From Blattamonas nauphoetae (taxonomy: Eukaryota; Preaxostyla; Oxymonadida), in contig JARBJD010000555.1 in assembly GCA_033064195.1 (NCBI GenBank), positions 1 through 33,880 of the forward strand: DNA of 33,880 nucleotides, read 5' to 3'. The first letter of the stretch is position 1, and each line of letters begins with the position of its first letter. Below are positions 25,471 through 33,880 of the stretch, piece by piece. A program made the translations under genes and the position numbers. The notes under the pieces were generated by a model, which searched no databases, had not been told where the DNA came from, and worked only from the letters and a program-made list of their open reading frames with translations.

Positions 25471-26794
25471 TCATTTCCTATCGAAGTATGAAAGGTGTTC
25501 GCGGCGAACGCTCTCTCTGGGTGATCCCGGTACGACCTTGCTGAGGTCTGGCATTCCGGCATACACGTCTTTCTCGATGCCACATTCGTTGGTCCCGCGT
25601 TTGATGTAGAGCATCCCATTGTCTCCAAAATTCCGGTTCCAACTGTTCACGATCTTCCAATATTTGACTTTTTGGCCTAATTCGGGAGAGATAGAGAGAA
25701 TTGATTAGTATGACACAGAATTGGCTAAGTGACACCGTTAACGTCCATCACGCCCCATCCGGAGATCTTGATGGCATGGAGGCCATCGTTACCTCCCGTG
25801 ACATGCTAAAAACGCGAGAAAGAGAAGAGTGAGGTTTCGAAACAGAATGAGTGAAAAACTGATTCTGAAAATAAGATAGTGGACTCATCAGAGACCCGGA
25901 AATAGGTCGACATACTGTGTATACACCCTTTTTGTATGTCGCGATATCAGCAAAAGTCGTGAAGACCCCAGTCACAGGGCCATTTTTCAGGATTTCAGCT
26001 TGGATCGCTTTTTCAGTGCCAACAATCGCGTATGAAGAGTTGCCGTAATATTTGTTTTTCTGAACAAGAAACGATGCAAAGAATGGGTGAAATCAAGAGT
26101 GACAGTCGAGATAAAGAAAAAATGTGAATGACGGAAAAGTGAATTCACAAAATCGAAGCATACATCATATTCTCCACCGCCAGCAACACATTCCTTGACA
26201 CACGGAGGGGTTGGCCAAACCGAGCAGCCTGGATGGTCGCATTCACCCATCACATATGGGACGCAGGTATCGAGTGGAACGCCATAATTCTGCATGTATG
26301 AGAAGGCTGCTGAATGCCAACCTCTGAAATGACTGTGTGAATGGTATAAGATTGACATACCCTTTGCAGCCGTTGCTTCGTGACGCACAGTTCGTCACGT
26401 CTTGTCCACTGAGACGAACATTGACTTCGGCGTTCGAGTGGATGCAAAATCGGTCCTGTAAGACTTCAAATGCACACATTGCCCAACAGCTTCCACAATG
26501 ACCTTGGTCATAGACATAATCAATTGAGTCGCATTTTGGGAATGCTGTTTGGGCATCGTATTCCTCTGGAATTTCACTGTTCATTCCAATTGATGGGTCT
26601 ATTCTTTTCACCCAGTACGGAAGATGTTTGGCGGTGTTCATTGCCTTGAATTCATCTTCAGTCCAGGTCGCAAATCGGGTGCGTTCTGAGGCTTCCCACG
26701 TCGCAGAATTCCTCCGATTGACGCTATTGGCAATTTCTTTGAGATTCCATCCTAGTAGGACTGACGTTAAGTGGATGGAGAGGATCATGAACAT
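25471..26794 (-). CDS. Cathepsin B-like cysteine protease, 5 exons, 337 aa
   Basis: Exons are 26,361-26,794, 26,164-26,323, 25,916-26,059, 25,736-25,805 and 25,471-25,676. The GT-AG introns are 37, 104, 110 and 59 bases, and the spliced length is a clean multiple of three. There is a signal peptide (MFMILSIHLTSVLLG), a short propeptide, and a mature start near IPEEYDAQTAFPKC. Catalytic residues are DQGHCGSCWAMC for Gln/Cys, GLHAIKISGWGV for His and IVNSWNRNFGDNG for Asn. Cys-rich CPYVMGEC-type segments replace the usual occluding loop. It lies downstream of the saposin gene on the same strand, and may act in the same digestive compartment. It is distant from the intronless protease at 22,347, so this is not a recent tandem copy. 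Confidence 0.9.
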
Positions 26795-26937
26795 GATTAA
26801 TGGTTAGATCATGGGAATGAATGAATTATCGTCACACAATTGTAAAAAATGAGGAAGGACAACTCGAGAGTATGTTTTCAATATGGAAAACAAATTAAGT
26901 TAGAAACCAATTGCATTCGATAGTCATGTACGACGGT

Positions 26938-27459
26938 TTAGCACATTTTGATCTTCTTGCAGACCTTTGAGGCATCCAAGAGTTTCATGAGTTCGCGGAG
27001 AGCGACCTCGATGACTTTCTCACCGATTTCGGCACCTGTGAAGAAACAAGGAGAGAATTATGTGAGAGATAAAGAGAAAGATGTCCGAATATGAAAAACG
27101 GCGGAACAAAAAGCTTGCTCCAGTGTCCAAATGAATACACCTTCCTATCGATCACTCAGCATACATGCGTTCTGCAGAGCAGAGGGAACTTTGGTGCAGG
27201 CCTTGTTGCGGATGAAGTCCTTGAGGTATTTTCCACCGTAGGTTTGAACAAAGTTCTCAGCGGATGTCACAAGATCAACACAGATTTCACATTTGGTGGC
27301 TTCGTCAAGGTCTTCGAGGGTGAGGATAGAATCGTCGTCCATTTCGAACATGTCCAGTTCGTCCATTTCGGAGTATTCAAACTCATCGTAATCTTCATCA
27401 AACTTCACGTCAAACGAGAAGAGAGAAGGAATAAGAGCAAGTGCAAAAAGGGTGATCAT
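26938..27459 (-). CDS. Saposin B-domain secreted protein, 2 exons, 130 aa
   Basis: Exons are 27,165-27,459 and 26,938-27,035 with a 129-base GT-AG intron. The start at 27,459 begins a signal peptide (MITLFALALIPSLFSF); an upstream ATG at 27,519 would bury it. A very acidic segment follows (DEDYDEFEYSEMDELDMFEM). One SapB domain then has the six-Cys pattern: KCEICVDLV, NKACTKV, a Cys rebuilt across the splice (QNACAEIG), and VCKKIKMC at the end. SapB proteins bind lipids or permeabilise membranes; in amoebae and flagellates similar ones are amoebapore-like and act in phagosomes. The acidic leader may neutralise the domain until processing, which is inference. Confidence 0.85.
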
Positions 27460-27718
27460 TTGGGGTTTAATCAAAAAAATGTGAGGCAGAAGTGTATTTA
27501 GAACCGTAATTTGGGTCATTCAGATCTCAATTAGACAGCTTCTGATATTCTATTTGTAGAGCACATGATTAGTTGAAAATGTCTCATTCTTCCTCGTCAT
27601 TCCGGTACTTTGTTCAACAATGTCGTTCTCAACTTGACATGCCTCGGTTCGTCTACAGCCCTCTACAGTCGATATTTCTCACTTCTAATCGAAATATTTC
27701 CTCGACCGTTTTAACAAC

Positions 27719-28349
27719 ATGCTCACATCATTGCAATATCTGATCGTGCTTGCCACTTGCCAGGTTTAATCCTCATCTGCCTCATTCTCTCCTCCCGTTT
27801 CAGTATGGCGATATCGAAGGTTTCAACAAAATCAAAAACGGCTTCGAACCACCCAAAATGTTCTCGCAACCTTCATTCGGTGGAAAAATGCCGGAAATGC
27901 CTTCGATGGTCAATCCATGCCAGCAATCCCCGTTTTCCTCAGTCAAAGATCCTTTCTCCAACACCGCAGTCAAGCCCAACATGAACGGTCCTCCAGAGGA
28001 GATGTTCAAGTCCCCATTTGGTGATTCAATGAATCCCTTCGCCAGCGATTCAAGCCCATTTTCCAACGTCTTCCAGAAGCCCCAAGCTCCCCCACTTCGC
28101 AACCCAAACCACCCCGCTCTCCAAAAGAAGGAGTTTGTGCCTTCAGGACAACCTCCTTGCCCGCCTCCTCCGTGTGCGGACGTTCCAGTTGAGAAGGAGA
28201 AATGTGAGGAAGAGCCGATCTGCGAGAGACCCGCTCCTCGCCAACGCTCACACAGCCACTACCCACCACCGCCTTCGTCCTTCACACGTCGGAACGCCTT
28301 CGTTCCGGAAGGACAGAGGAGAATGCCCGTAAATTATCATCGATGCTGA
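27719..28349 (+). CDS. Secreted Pro-rich protein, 2 exons, 196 aa
   Basis: Exons are 27,719-27,763 and 27,804-28,349 with a 40-base GT-AG intron. The first exon encodes a signal peptide (MLTSLQYLIVLATCQ), which decides the start over the internal ATG at 27,750. The mature protein is low in order: repeated F-rich short motifs (SPFSSVKDPFSN, SPFGDSMNPFAS, SPFSNVF), then PPCPPPPCADVP with paired Cys and Glu/Lys. Two related boxes, KEFVPSGQ and NAFVPEGQ, occur near the C-terminus. No known domain is seen. It could be a matrix, wall or adhesive-type protein. AATAAA follows 37 bases after the stop. Confidence 0.7.
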
Positions 28350-28580
28350 TCACGATGTTCTTTCTTCATCCAAACTGGTTTTCAATAAACAATCAATTTT
28401 TGGGAAGAGTTTTGAATGAAGAAACGACTTCGAACCCATTTCAGGACGGTTGAAGAAGATCTCGCTGGTTTGGGCGCAAGAAAGAAGAATTTTCTCAAAA
28501 CAAACGTTGATAAGTGATTTCTTCGAAGTGTTTGAATAGTGAAGTGACAGAAAAGCATTAATCTTGATGAGATCTGCCGG

Positions 28581-29502
28581 TTACAGCCACGGCACATTCG
28601 CTCCCAGTAATGTCGAGATGGAGTGACAATATTGAACAAGACAGTTGCTCACATGCTTATTTTTATCATGTTTCAGCATCTGTTCGAGTTTGTCTTCGAT
28701 TCCTTCCGAAATCAGAGCTTGCATTATCCGTTTCCCAGATTGGGCCACTTCTGGGCATTCAACCTCGCATTCTTGACGCGATTGGTGGATGTTGGTGAGA
28801 ATCATCAAGGGAGCATGATCATCTTCGAAGAACGAGAGACAACCTGAGAATGCCATCGCAATCGGAGATGCGAGAACAAACTCCAATGTTGGACGATGAA
28901 ATGGGCCTATTCTTATGAATGTGCCCAACAGATCTATGAACGACTTGAACAAGCCTCCATTGAGGAAATACCGATTTGAGATCAGAAATGTCATAAATAG
29001 AGACGATGGAAGAACGACCTTCTGGAAGATCATTTCACGATGGTTGTATTGGTTGACAGCATCAGTGACGCCAAGTGCCTTCTGAGACGATGGACCAGCG
29101 AGTAAGGACAGTTCGTCGAGCGTCCAGATTAGATTGCTGAATATCCCTTCATTTCCTTGAATTGGCAGTGTTTGAGGTTGAATAGCCGCGAAAATATTGG
29201 TGATGAGATCTGACTTCACAAGAAGAAATCTAATTTCAGATGATGACCGCGATGTGATTTTGTACAGGAACGACAACACTGCTGCAACCACATTCGAGTG
29301 GGGAGATGACACCAGAGTGAGAATGCTCTCCACAAACCCAGAAGGGGATCCGGCTGAAGAGGGAGCGAGACGTTTGACGAGTTTTGTCGCAAGACCGTGT
29401 TCGAAATATCTCGGTTTAAGGCTCTTCAGAAACAGAACAGTTCTCGCTTGAAGGACACTGTTAAAAGGATATTCAGCTTTCATAAGAGAAACAAGCGAAC
29501 AG
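28581..29502 (-). CDS. ARM-like family protein, 3' part split off by a transposon
   Basis: The open frame (ATG at 29,483) encodes 300 residues of alpha-helical, ARM/HEAT-like sequence: FVESILTLVSSPHSNVVAAV, REMIFQKVVLPSSLFMTFLI, FHRPTLEFVLASPIAMAFSG and ISEGIEDKLEQMLKHDKNKH. The frame stays open upstream to the Tc1/mariner end at 29,505. It continues without loss of phase in 31,711-31,862 once the 2,206-base insert and one TA are taken away. The uninterrupted gene would encode 357 residues. I recall this family as very large in Blattamonas nauphoetae; its function is unknown. As it stands the gene lacks its own 5' end, unless transcription now starts within the transposon. Confidence 0.8.
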
Positions 29503-29504
29503 TA

Positions 29505-29730
29505 CAGCTCGACTAGTTCTGAATTGCATTTTAATTATTCAGAAATGAACATAATTGTTCAGAAATGTATTTTGATTGTTCAGAAATGAACATGATTGTT
29601 CAGAAATGAATTTTAATTTTTCAGAAATGAACATGAATTATTCGTAAATGAACAGTGATTTTTCTGAAATGAACAATGATTATTCGGAAATGAACAGTGA
29701 TTGTTCAGAAATGAACGGCTCTTTTTCGGA
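29505..29730 (+). repeat. Left inverted end with nine ~21-base units
   Basis: After about 33 bases of unique terminal sequence, nine units starting TTC(A/T/G)GAAATGAAC or close variants begin at 29,538, 29,558, 29,579, 29,599, 29,620, 29,641, 29,662, 29,683 and 29,704. The steps are 20 or 21 bases, about two helical turns each. They are candidate transposase-binding sites. Confidence 0.85.
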
Positions 29731-29814
29731 TTTATTTTTGAGACCACTCGTTTTAGAAAAGACTGACAGAACGAAGGGAAACACTCTTGTGTGGTGAATT
29801 ATTGATGAAGCAGT

Positions 29815-31179
29815 TTATTCTTCAGGTTCTTCCACTCGTGGTCCTTGGTCTGGTGGCATGATTGCTTGCGGACTTGGAGCTTGTGGGCCGTTCGAATCGC
29901 GGTTGAACTGTTCTTGTGTTCGATTGAGAGCCAAATCACCTCGGCGAGCGACAATTGGATGAAGTCTGAGAGACACAAATCTGATGGCCGCGGATATCTT
30001 ACGATGAGGAATTGCACTGAGAGATTCCGAAAGATGAATCCGCAGTTGATCCTCTGTTCTGACATGAGAAGGAATCGAACTCCCACCTTTCCACATGCCA
30101 AAGACGTACTCGATCGGATTCAGCTCACAGGAATTTGGTGGAGTGAACAGAGTTGTGTAATTTTTCGATCTGATGAGCTCTTTCACCTCATCCGTCTTAT
30201 GCAAGCCAACATTGTCCAGAATCAGTGTGCAGCTTTCATTCGTTCTTCTTTGAAGGGACTCAAAAAGTGAGAGGAGGAAATGTTGGAATTCAAGGGCAGA
30301 CACAGTTCCTTGAACCCACGTCACATGAACAACACCCCACGCTTCAGAGATCGCTGTGATTGCAGTGAGATTTTCAGTTTGCAATCGACGAACTCGTTGA
30401 AGGCAACGCTGACCGATTGGAGCACGACCTTGATTTTGGAAGCAGGTCTTGTTGAAGGAAGTTTCGTCGATGTAGACAGCAAATCCACCTTGAGAGAATG
30501 TTGTTGCGTATCGCTGAAGATAGTCGAGTCTCGCGTCCTTTGTTTCCTCCGAATTGCGTTCGTGTTGGAGCAGCTCGACTTTCTTCACAGTGAACTTTGT
30601 ACACCCGTGTTCCACCATTTTTGGTGAAGTTAGGTGAGCATTGATTGTCGACACTGCAACGGATGTTCCATGATTATCCTCGACGAGAGTTTTGAGTTCT
30701 TCTCCCTTCAAGAGTGGGTTTTGAAGAATTGCATCATTCATTGATCGTGAAATTTCTGGAGTGATTTTTCGATAGACTGCTCCCCCACGAGGTTTGGGAG
30801 CAGGTTTTCCAGATGCGATGTTGTTTATTGTTCCTTTCGAGATGTTCCACTTTTCGACAATCAAATCGTACTTCTTCCCTTCCTTCACTTCATCGAGGAC
30901 CAAGTCGCGTTCACGAGGCGTGAGAATGGTGTTAGATCGTCGGGGCTTTGGGGCAGGACGAGAAGTTGGACGACCACGTTTCATCTTCTGAGGAGCTGGT
31001 AGTTCAACAAACTCATGAGGATCTTGTGGAATAAGAGGTTCAGGTGGGCTTGCACTATCAACTGCTTCAATTCTTTCTGGCAAGAGTCTTCGAAGTTCAT
31101 CTTTCGATCGTTTGAGACTTGTTCGAATAAAATCCTGACTGAATCCGCCTGTGAGAAGCCCATCCTGCTGACTTTCCAT
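29815..31179 (-). CDS. Tc1/mariner transposase, DD34E type, 454 aa
   Basis: The N-terminal third is basic with an AT-hook-like GRPTSRPAPKPRR. A helix-turn-helix follows (LTPRERDLVLDEVKEG, EKWNISKGTINNIASG). The catalytic domain has YIDETSFNKT for the first Asp, LILDNVGLHKT for the second, and ELNPIEYVFGMWK for the Glu. There are 34 residues between the second Asp and the Glu, giving DD34E as in Tc1-type elements. A disordered Pro/Glu tail ends it. An upstream frame from an ATG at 31,328 (MERSFSLIDDESETDESQ) is acidic and ends out of phase. The frame of this ORF is also open upstream to about 31,275, so the original start may have been 31,328 with a one-base shift near 31,260-31,275. Confidence 0.9.
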   Translation of the reverse strand: MESQQDGLLTGGFSQDFIRTSLKRSKDELRRLLPERIEAVDSASPPEPLIPQDPHEFVELPAPQKMKRGRPTSRPAPKPRRSNTILTPRERDLVLDEVKEGKKYDLIVEKWNISKGTINNIASGKPAPKPRGGAVYRKITPEISRSMNDAILQNPLLKGEELKTLVEDNHGTSVAVSTINAHLTSPKMVEHGCTKFTVKKVELLQHERNSEETKDARLDYLQRYATTFSQGGFAVYIDETSFNKTCFQNQGRAPIGQRCLQRVRRLQTENLTAITAISEAWGVVHVTWVQGTVSALEFQHFLLSLFESLQRRTNESCTLILDNVGLHKTDEVKELIRSKNYTTLFTPPNSCELNPIEYVFGMWKGGSSIPSHVRTEDQLRIHLSESLSAIPHRKISAAIRFVSLRLHPIVARRGDLALNRTQEQFNRDSNGPQAPSPQAIMPPDQGPRVEEPEE

Positions 31180-31489
31180 CCCAGATTCACAATCAACAAC
31201 TTCATCACCAAAGAACCATCCATCCGATTCGTTGAGAGATTGGTATTGTATTTGTCTTTCGGTGATCGGTGAGTTTGAGACTCGTCAGTCTCAGATTCAT
31301 CATCGATGAGAGAAAAGGAGCGTTCCATGAAATTTCACGATGGTTTTCCAGAAAATCTTCTCCGTTTATCATCTGATGTCACATTCGAAAATGGTTACGC
31401 GTAATTTTTGAGACAATTTAAGGGTCCGATCAACCTTTTTCATTGTTCAGAAGACTGAATATGGTTACGAAATTGCATTTGGACAACTC

Positions 31490-31710
31490 ATTTTGATCAT
31501 TCATTTCTGAAAAATTAGTGTTCATTTCAGAAAAATCACTGTTCATTTGTGAAGAATCATTGTTCATTTCTGAACAATCTCTGTTCATTTCTGAACAATT
31601 ATGTTCATTTCTGAAAAATTAAAGTACATTTCTGAAAAATTATGTTCATTTCTGAATAATTAAAGTATATTTCTGAAAAATTACAATGCAATTCAGAACT
31701 AGTCGAGCTG
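31490..31710 (-). repeat. Right inverted end with nine ~21-base units
   Basis: This mirrors the left end. Units written CATTTCTGAA on the plus strand (the last is TATTTCTGAA) begin at 31,502, 31,523, 31,544, 31,565, 31,586, 31,606, 31,627, 31,647 and 31,668. The steps are 20 or 21 bases and the count is the same as at the left end. Confidence 0.85.
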
Positions 31711-31862
31711 TACATTGTTGATTTGTTCTCGAACGACATTTGTGAGAAGGGGATGTAATTGAGGAAGGGTTCCTGCAATGTTGTGACGACGGGAATATCG
31801 GCAGAGAATTGAGAAGAGAGAGTTCCAGCTCTCATCTGGATCACACGGGGCATGATTGTCAT
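31711..31862 (-). CDS. ARM-like family protein, 5' part of the split gene
   Basis: An ATG at 31,862 starts MTIMPRVIQMRAGTLSSQFS and the frame runs through LNYIPFSQMSFENKST to the TA at the transposon edge. It supplies the first 50 or so residues of the ARM-like gene whose remainder is at 28,581-29,502. As it stands, reading continues into the transposon end and stops at 31,605. An earlier in-frame ATG is not present before the upstream stop near 31,905. A spliced upstream exon cannot be excluded. Confidence 0.7.
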
Positions 31863-32049
31863 TCTATTATCCGGAAGGTGGAACTTTCGGTCAAGTTGTT
31901 ACCAAGCTATGGGAAGAAAATACTGTTCTTCCTGGGAGAGGCTTTGAAGCAACAATCGGAGAAAAATGAATGCAGATTGGTGATTTCGTCGAAATGTCGG
32001 AAGAGTGAAGTGAGAGAGGACAGAATTATTCTTGTGGATGTGAAACGGT

Positions 32050-32760
32050 TCATTCTCTTACCACATTCGATTCCAGCAGTTGTGAGATGGTGTGAGACAT
32101 ACGAACAACGGAGCCACCGCGATCTACGCTTTTATCGTTCATCAGTATCTGTTCGAGTTTGTCTTCGAAGTTTTCAGAAAGCAGCTCTTGCATCATCCGT
32201 TGTCCAGATTGGATCGCTTCTGCAGTTTCTCCCATCCATTCATACAGCATATACCTGATGTTCACGAGAATATTTCGGAGACACCAATCATCTTCGATGA
32301 ATGAGAGACAACTTGATAATGTCATCACAATCGGAGATGCGAGAACATATTCCAGTGTTGGACGATGAAATGGGCATATTCGAATGTATGTTGTCAATAA
32401 ACATATGAAAGAGCGAAATAAGTCTCGATTGAGGACGGACATCTTTGAGACCAGGAATGCGATAAAATCAAATGAGTGAAGGCTGACCTTCTGAAAGATC
32501 ATTTCATGGTGGTTGCATTTGTCGACGGCATCTGTGAAGCTTTGGCAACTGAGAGAGGATGAAAATGCGAGTTCGATGCAATCGATGAGGATTGTGATTA
32601 GATTGGAGAGAATCGTTTCATTTTCTGCGACTGGCAGCGTTTGAGGTTGGATAGCCGCGAAAACATTTGGGTCAATATTTTTGACATCATAGAAAAGTTC
32701 GAGCCCACATCGAAACCAACCGTCGCCATTCTTTTTTTCAACTTTTCCGGTCTCTCTCCA
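32050..32760 (-). pseudogene. ARM-like family paralogue, 5'-truncated
   Basis: The minus-strand frame is open from about 32,770 to a stop at 32,050. It lines up with the second half of the split gene: FAAIQPQTLPVAENETILSN, CNHHEMIFQKVSLHS, CPFHRPTLEYVLASPIVMTL, SENFEDKLEQILMNDKS and SHTISQLLESNV. The first ATG in frame is at 32,502, which would remove conserved sequence. The family's N-terminal part is missing, and upstream sequence soon turns to repeat. It is therefore probably a truncated copy. A GTAAGA at the very end (minus strand) could be a splice donor to an unseen exon. Confidence 0.65.
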
Positions 32761-32780
32761 ATAACTCTTTCAGACCTCAA

Positions 32781-32979
32781 ATAGCTGATTACGAGATTTT
32801 TTTTTCAAAATCTTCCCACCAGAAGTCTAATCAGACAGAGAAAAAACAATTGATGGGATGATCTTATTGTGGTGGGCGATGTTCTCTCAACTATCGTCCT
32901 CACTTCACTAGTTTTGTTTTTTTGAGAGATAGCATTGATGCTGAGATGAAATTAGAAGGAAATGATATAGATTCAATTA
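32781..32979. other. Spacer between ARM-like copy and minisatellite
   Basis: About 200 bases with a poly-T run near 32,800 and no gene. Purine content of the plus strand rises towards the minisatellite. Confidence 0.4.
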
Positions 32980-33880
32980 AGATGGTTTGTGATTGAGAGA
33001 TGAAATTGAATCTGTGGTGGATGAATGAGAAGTGTCATTAGAGTGTTGGTTTGGATATTTGGGGTGTGTGGAGGGTTAGGAGGATGAGTGGAGAATGAGA
33101 GATGACGAGAGAGGACATAGGTGAGACGAGGGAGGTGAGTGGTGAGCAAAATAGTGAGAGGGCTATGAGAAGGAGGACAGGAAAATGGATTGGATAGTCG
33201 GATAGCGATAGAGATGAGCGATGGACAATAGTGGCAGGGAGGCTGTGGTTGACGATGGAGAGCGGTGGCTGACGATAGAGGGCAATGATGAGCTGTGGTC
33301 GACAATGGAGCTGTGGTTGACAATGGTGAGCGATGGTGAGTGTTTGGTGGCGATGGAGAGCGAAGTGGAGTGTTTGGTGGCGATGGAGCGATGGTGAGAG
33401 TGTTTGGTAGCGATAGGCGATGGTGAGTGTTTAGTGGCGATGGAGGAGCGAAGTGGAGTGTTTGGTGGCGATGGAGTGCGATGGTGAGTGTTTGAGTGGC
33501 GATGGAAAGTGGGTGTTTGGTGGCGATGGAGAGCGAAGTGAGTGTTTGGTGGCGATGGAGCGAAGTGGAGTGTTTGAGTGGCGATGGAGTGCGATGGTAG
33601 GTGTTTGGTGGCGATGGAGGCAAGTGGAGTGTTTGGTGGCGATGGAAGGCGATGGTGATGTTTGGTGGCGATGGAGAGCGAAGTGGGTGTTTGGTGGCGA
33701 TGGGGAGCCAGAGTGGTGGCGATGGAGAGCGAAGTGCGGAGTGTTTGGTGGCGATGGAGCAGAGTGGGTGTTTGGTGGCGATGGAGAGCGAAGTGGAGTG
33801 TTTGGTGGCGATGGGGAGCGATGGTGAGTGTTTGGTAGCGATGGAGGCAGAAGTGGAGTGTTTGGTGGCGATGGAGGCGA
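32980..33880. repeat. Purine/G-rich minisatellite, runs off the right edge
   Basis: From about 33,340 the sequence is a degenerate tandem array with a unit of about 28-31 bases built on GTGTTTGGTGGCGATGGAG plus GCGAAGTGGA or GCGATGGTGA. The two variants often alternate. Before that, about 33,220-33,340 holds older related words (GTGGTTGACAATGG, GACGATGGAGAGCG), and 32,980-33,220 is a purine-rich lead-in. Cytosine is nearly absent from the plus strand. Small length differences of 1-3 bases between units are frequent. Open frames across it on either strand are by-products of the repeat. Confidence 0.85.

Larger units (their letters stand above)
29505..31710 (-). mobile_element. Tc1/mariner DNA transposon, 2,206 bases
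   Basis: The ends are inverted copies starting CAGCTCGACTAGTTCTGAAT and running about 220 bases. Each end is flanked by TA (29,503-29,504 and 31,711-31,712), the target duplication expected of the superfamily. One transposase gene fills the middle on the minus strand. The near-perfect outer ends, a long open transposase frame and the exactly preserved reading frame of the host gene on either side suggest a recent insertion. Confidence 0.92.

Noticed and set aside
27460-27519. Upstream ATG at 27,519 as start of the saposin-like gene
   Set aside because: It would place 20 residues before a good signal peptide; the ATG at 27,459 begins the signal directly.
27750-27803. ATG at 27,750 as start of the Pro-rich protein
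   Set aside because: The frame there reads through a 40-base GT-AG intron; the 27,719 start gives a signal peptide and keeps phase.
33453-33827. Open frames of 124 and 216 codons on the two strands of the minisatellite
   Set aside because: They are repetitive translations of a tandem array with no start context or stable phase.
1-33880. CRISPR arrays, rRNA and tRNA genes
   Set aside because: No regular spacer arrays or rRNA words were seen. A few GGTTCGA words (about 15,984, 16,348, 18,768) lack the matching acceptor and anticodon arms.

Overview
The window reads as nuclear DNA of an intron-bearing, anaerobic-type protist. The best guess is an oxymonad (Preaxostyla), close to Blattamonas nauphoetae. 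Host genes are compact and closely spaced. They carry 16 short GT-AG introns of 31 to 129 bases that I could place by phase. They encode fimbrin, a class II DnaJ, two cathepsin B-like proteases, a saposin-like protein, an eEF1A-type lysine methyltransferase, and an ARM-like protein family that I recall as large in Blattamonas. The organism call is inference from memory of that family, not a database result.

Left third (1 to about 12,440): most of a Polinton/Maverick, entering from the left edge. It has a packaging-type ATPase, a coiled-coil protein, a retroviral-type integrase, a 1,468-residue protein-primed DNA polymerase B with an HNH-like insert, several small unknown proteins and a 1.7 kb non-coding stretch. 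The large genes look whole; the small genes at both ends look broken. Next to it (about 12,640 to 15,357) is a partial DIRS-like tyrosine-recombinase retrotransposon with RNase H, recombinase and terminal/internal complementary repeats. It abuts a decayed RhoGEF (DH-PH) gene on the minus strand, so the layout looks nested: RhoGEF, then the DIRS-like copy, then the Polinton.

Middle (17,142 to 28,349): a dense host block. In order it holds a secreted, probably GPI-anchored protein (+), fimbrin (-), DnaJ (-), cathepsin B-like (-), an MIT-like three-exon gene (-), a six-exon methyltransferase (+), a five-exon cathepsin B-like gene (-), a saposin-like gene (-) and a secreted proline-rich protein (+). 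Nothing suggests a shared pathway, although the proteases and saposin-like protein fit lysosomal or phagosomal digestion.

Right third (28,581 to 33,880): an ARM-like family gene is split in frame by a 2,206-base Tc1/mariner element (29,505 to 31,710) flanked by TA on each side. The element's inverted ends each hold nine copies of a motif spaced 20 to 21 bases apart. A shortened paralogue of the ARM-like gene follows. The window then ends in a purine/G-rich minisatellite. The Tc1/mariner insertion and its helically phased ends are the clearest unusual structure here. The repeats of about 40 bases shared inside Polinton genes, and a two-part A/T motif at Polinton gene starts, come next.
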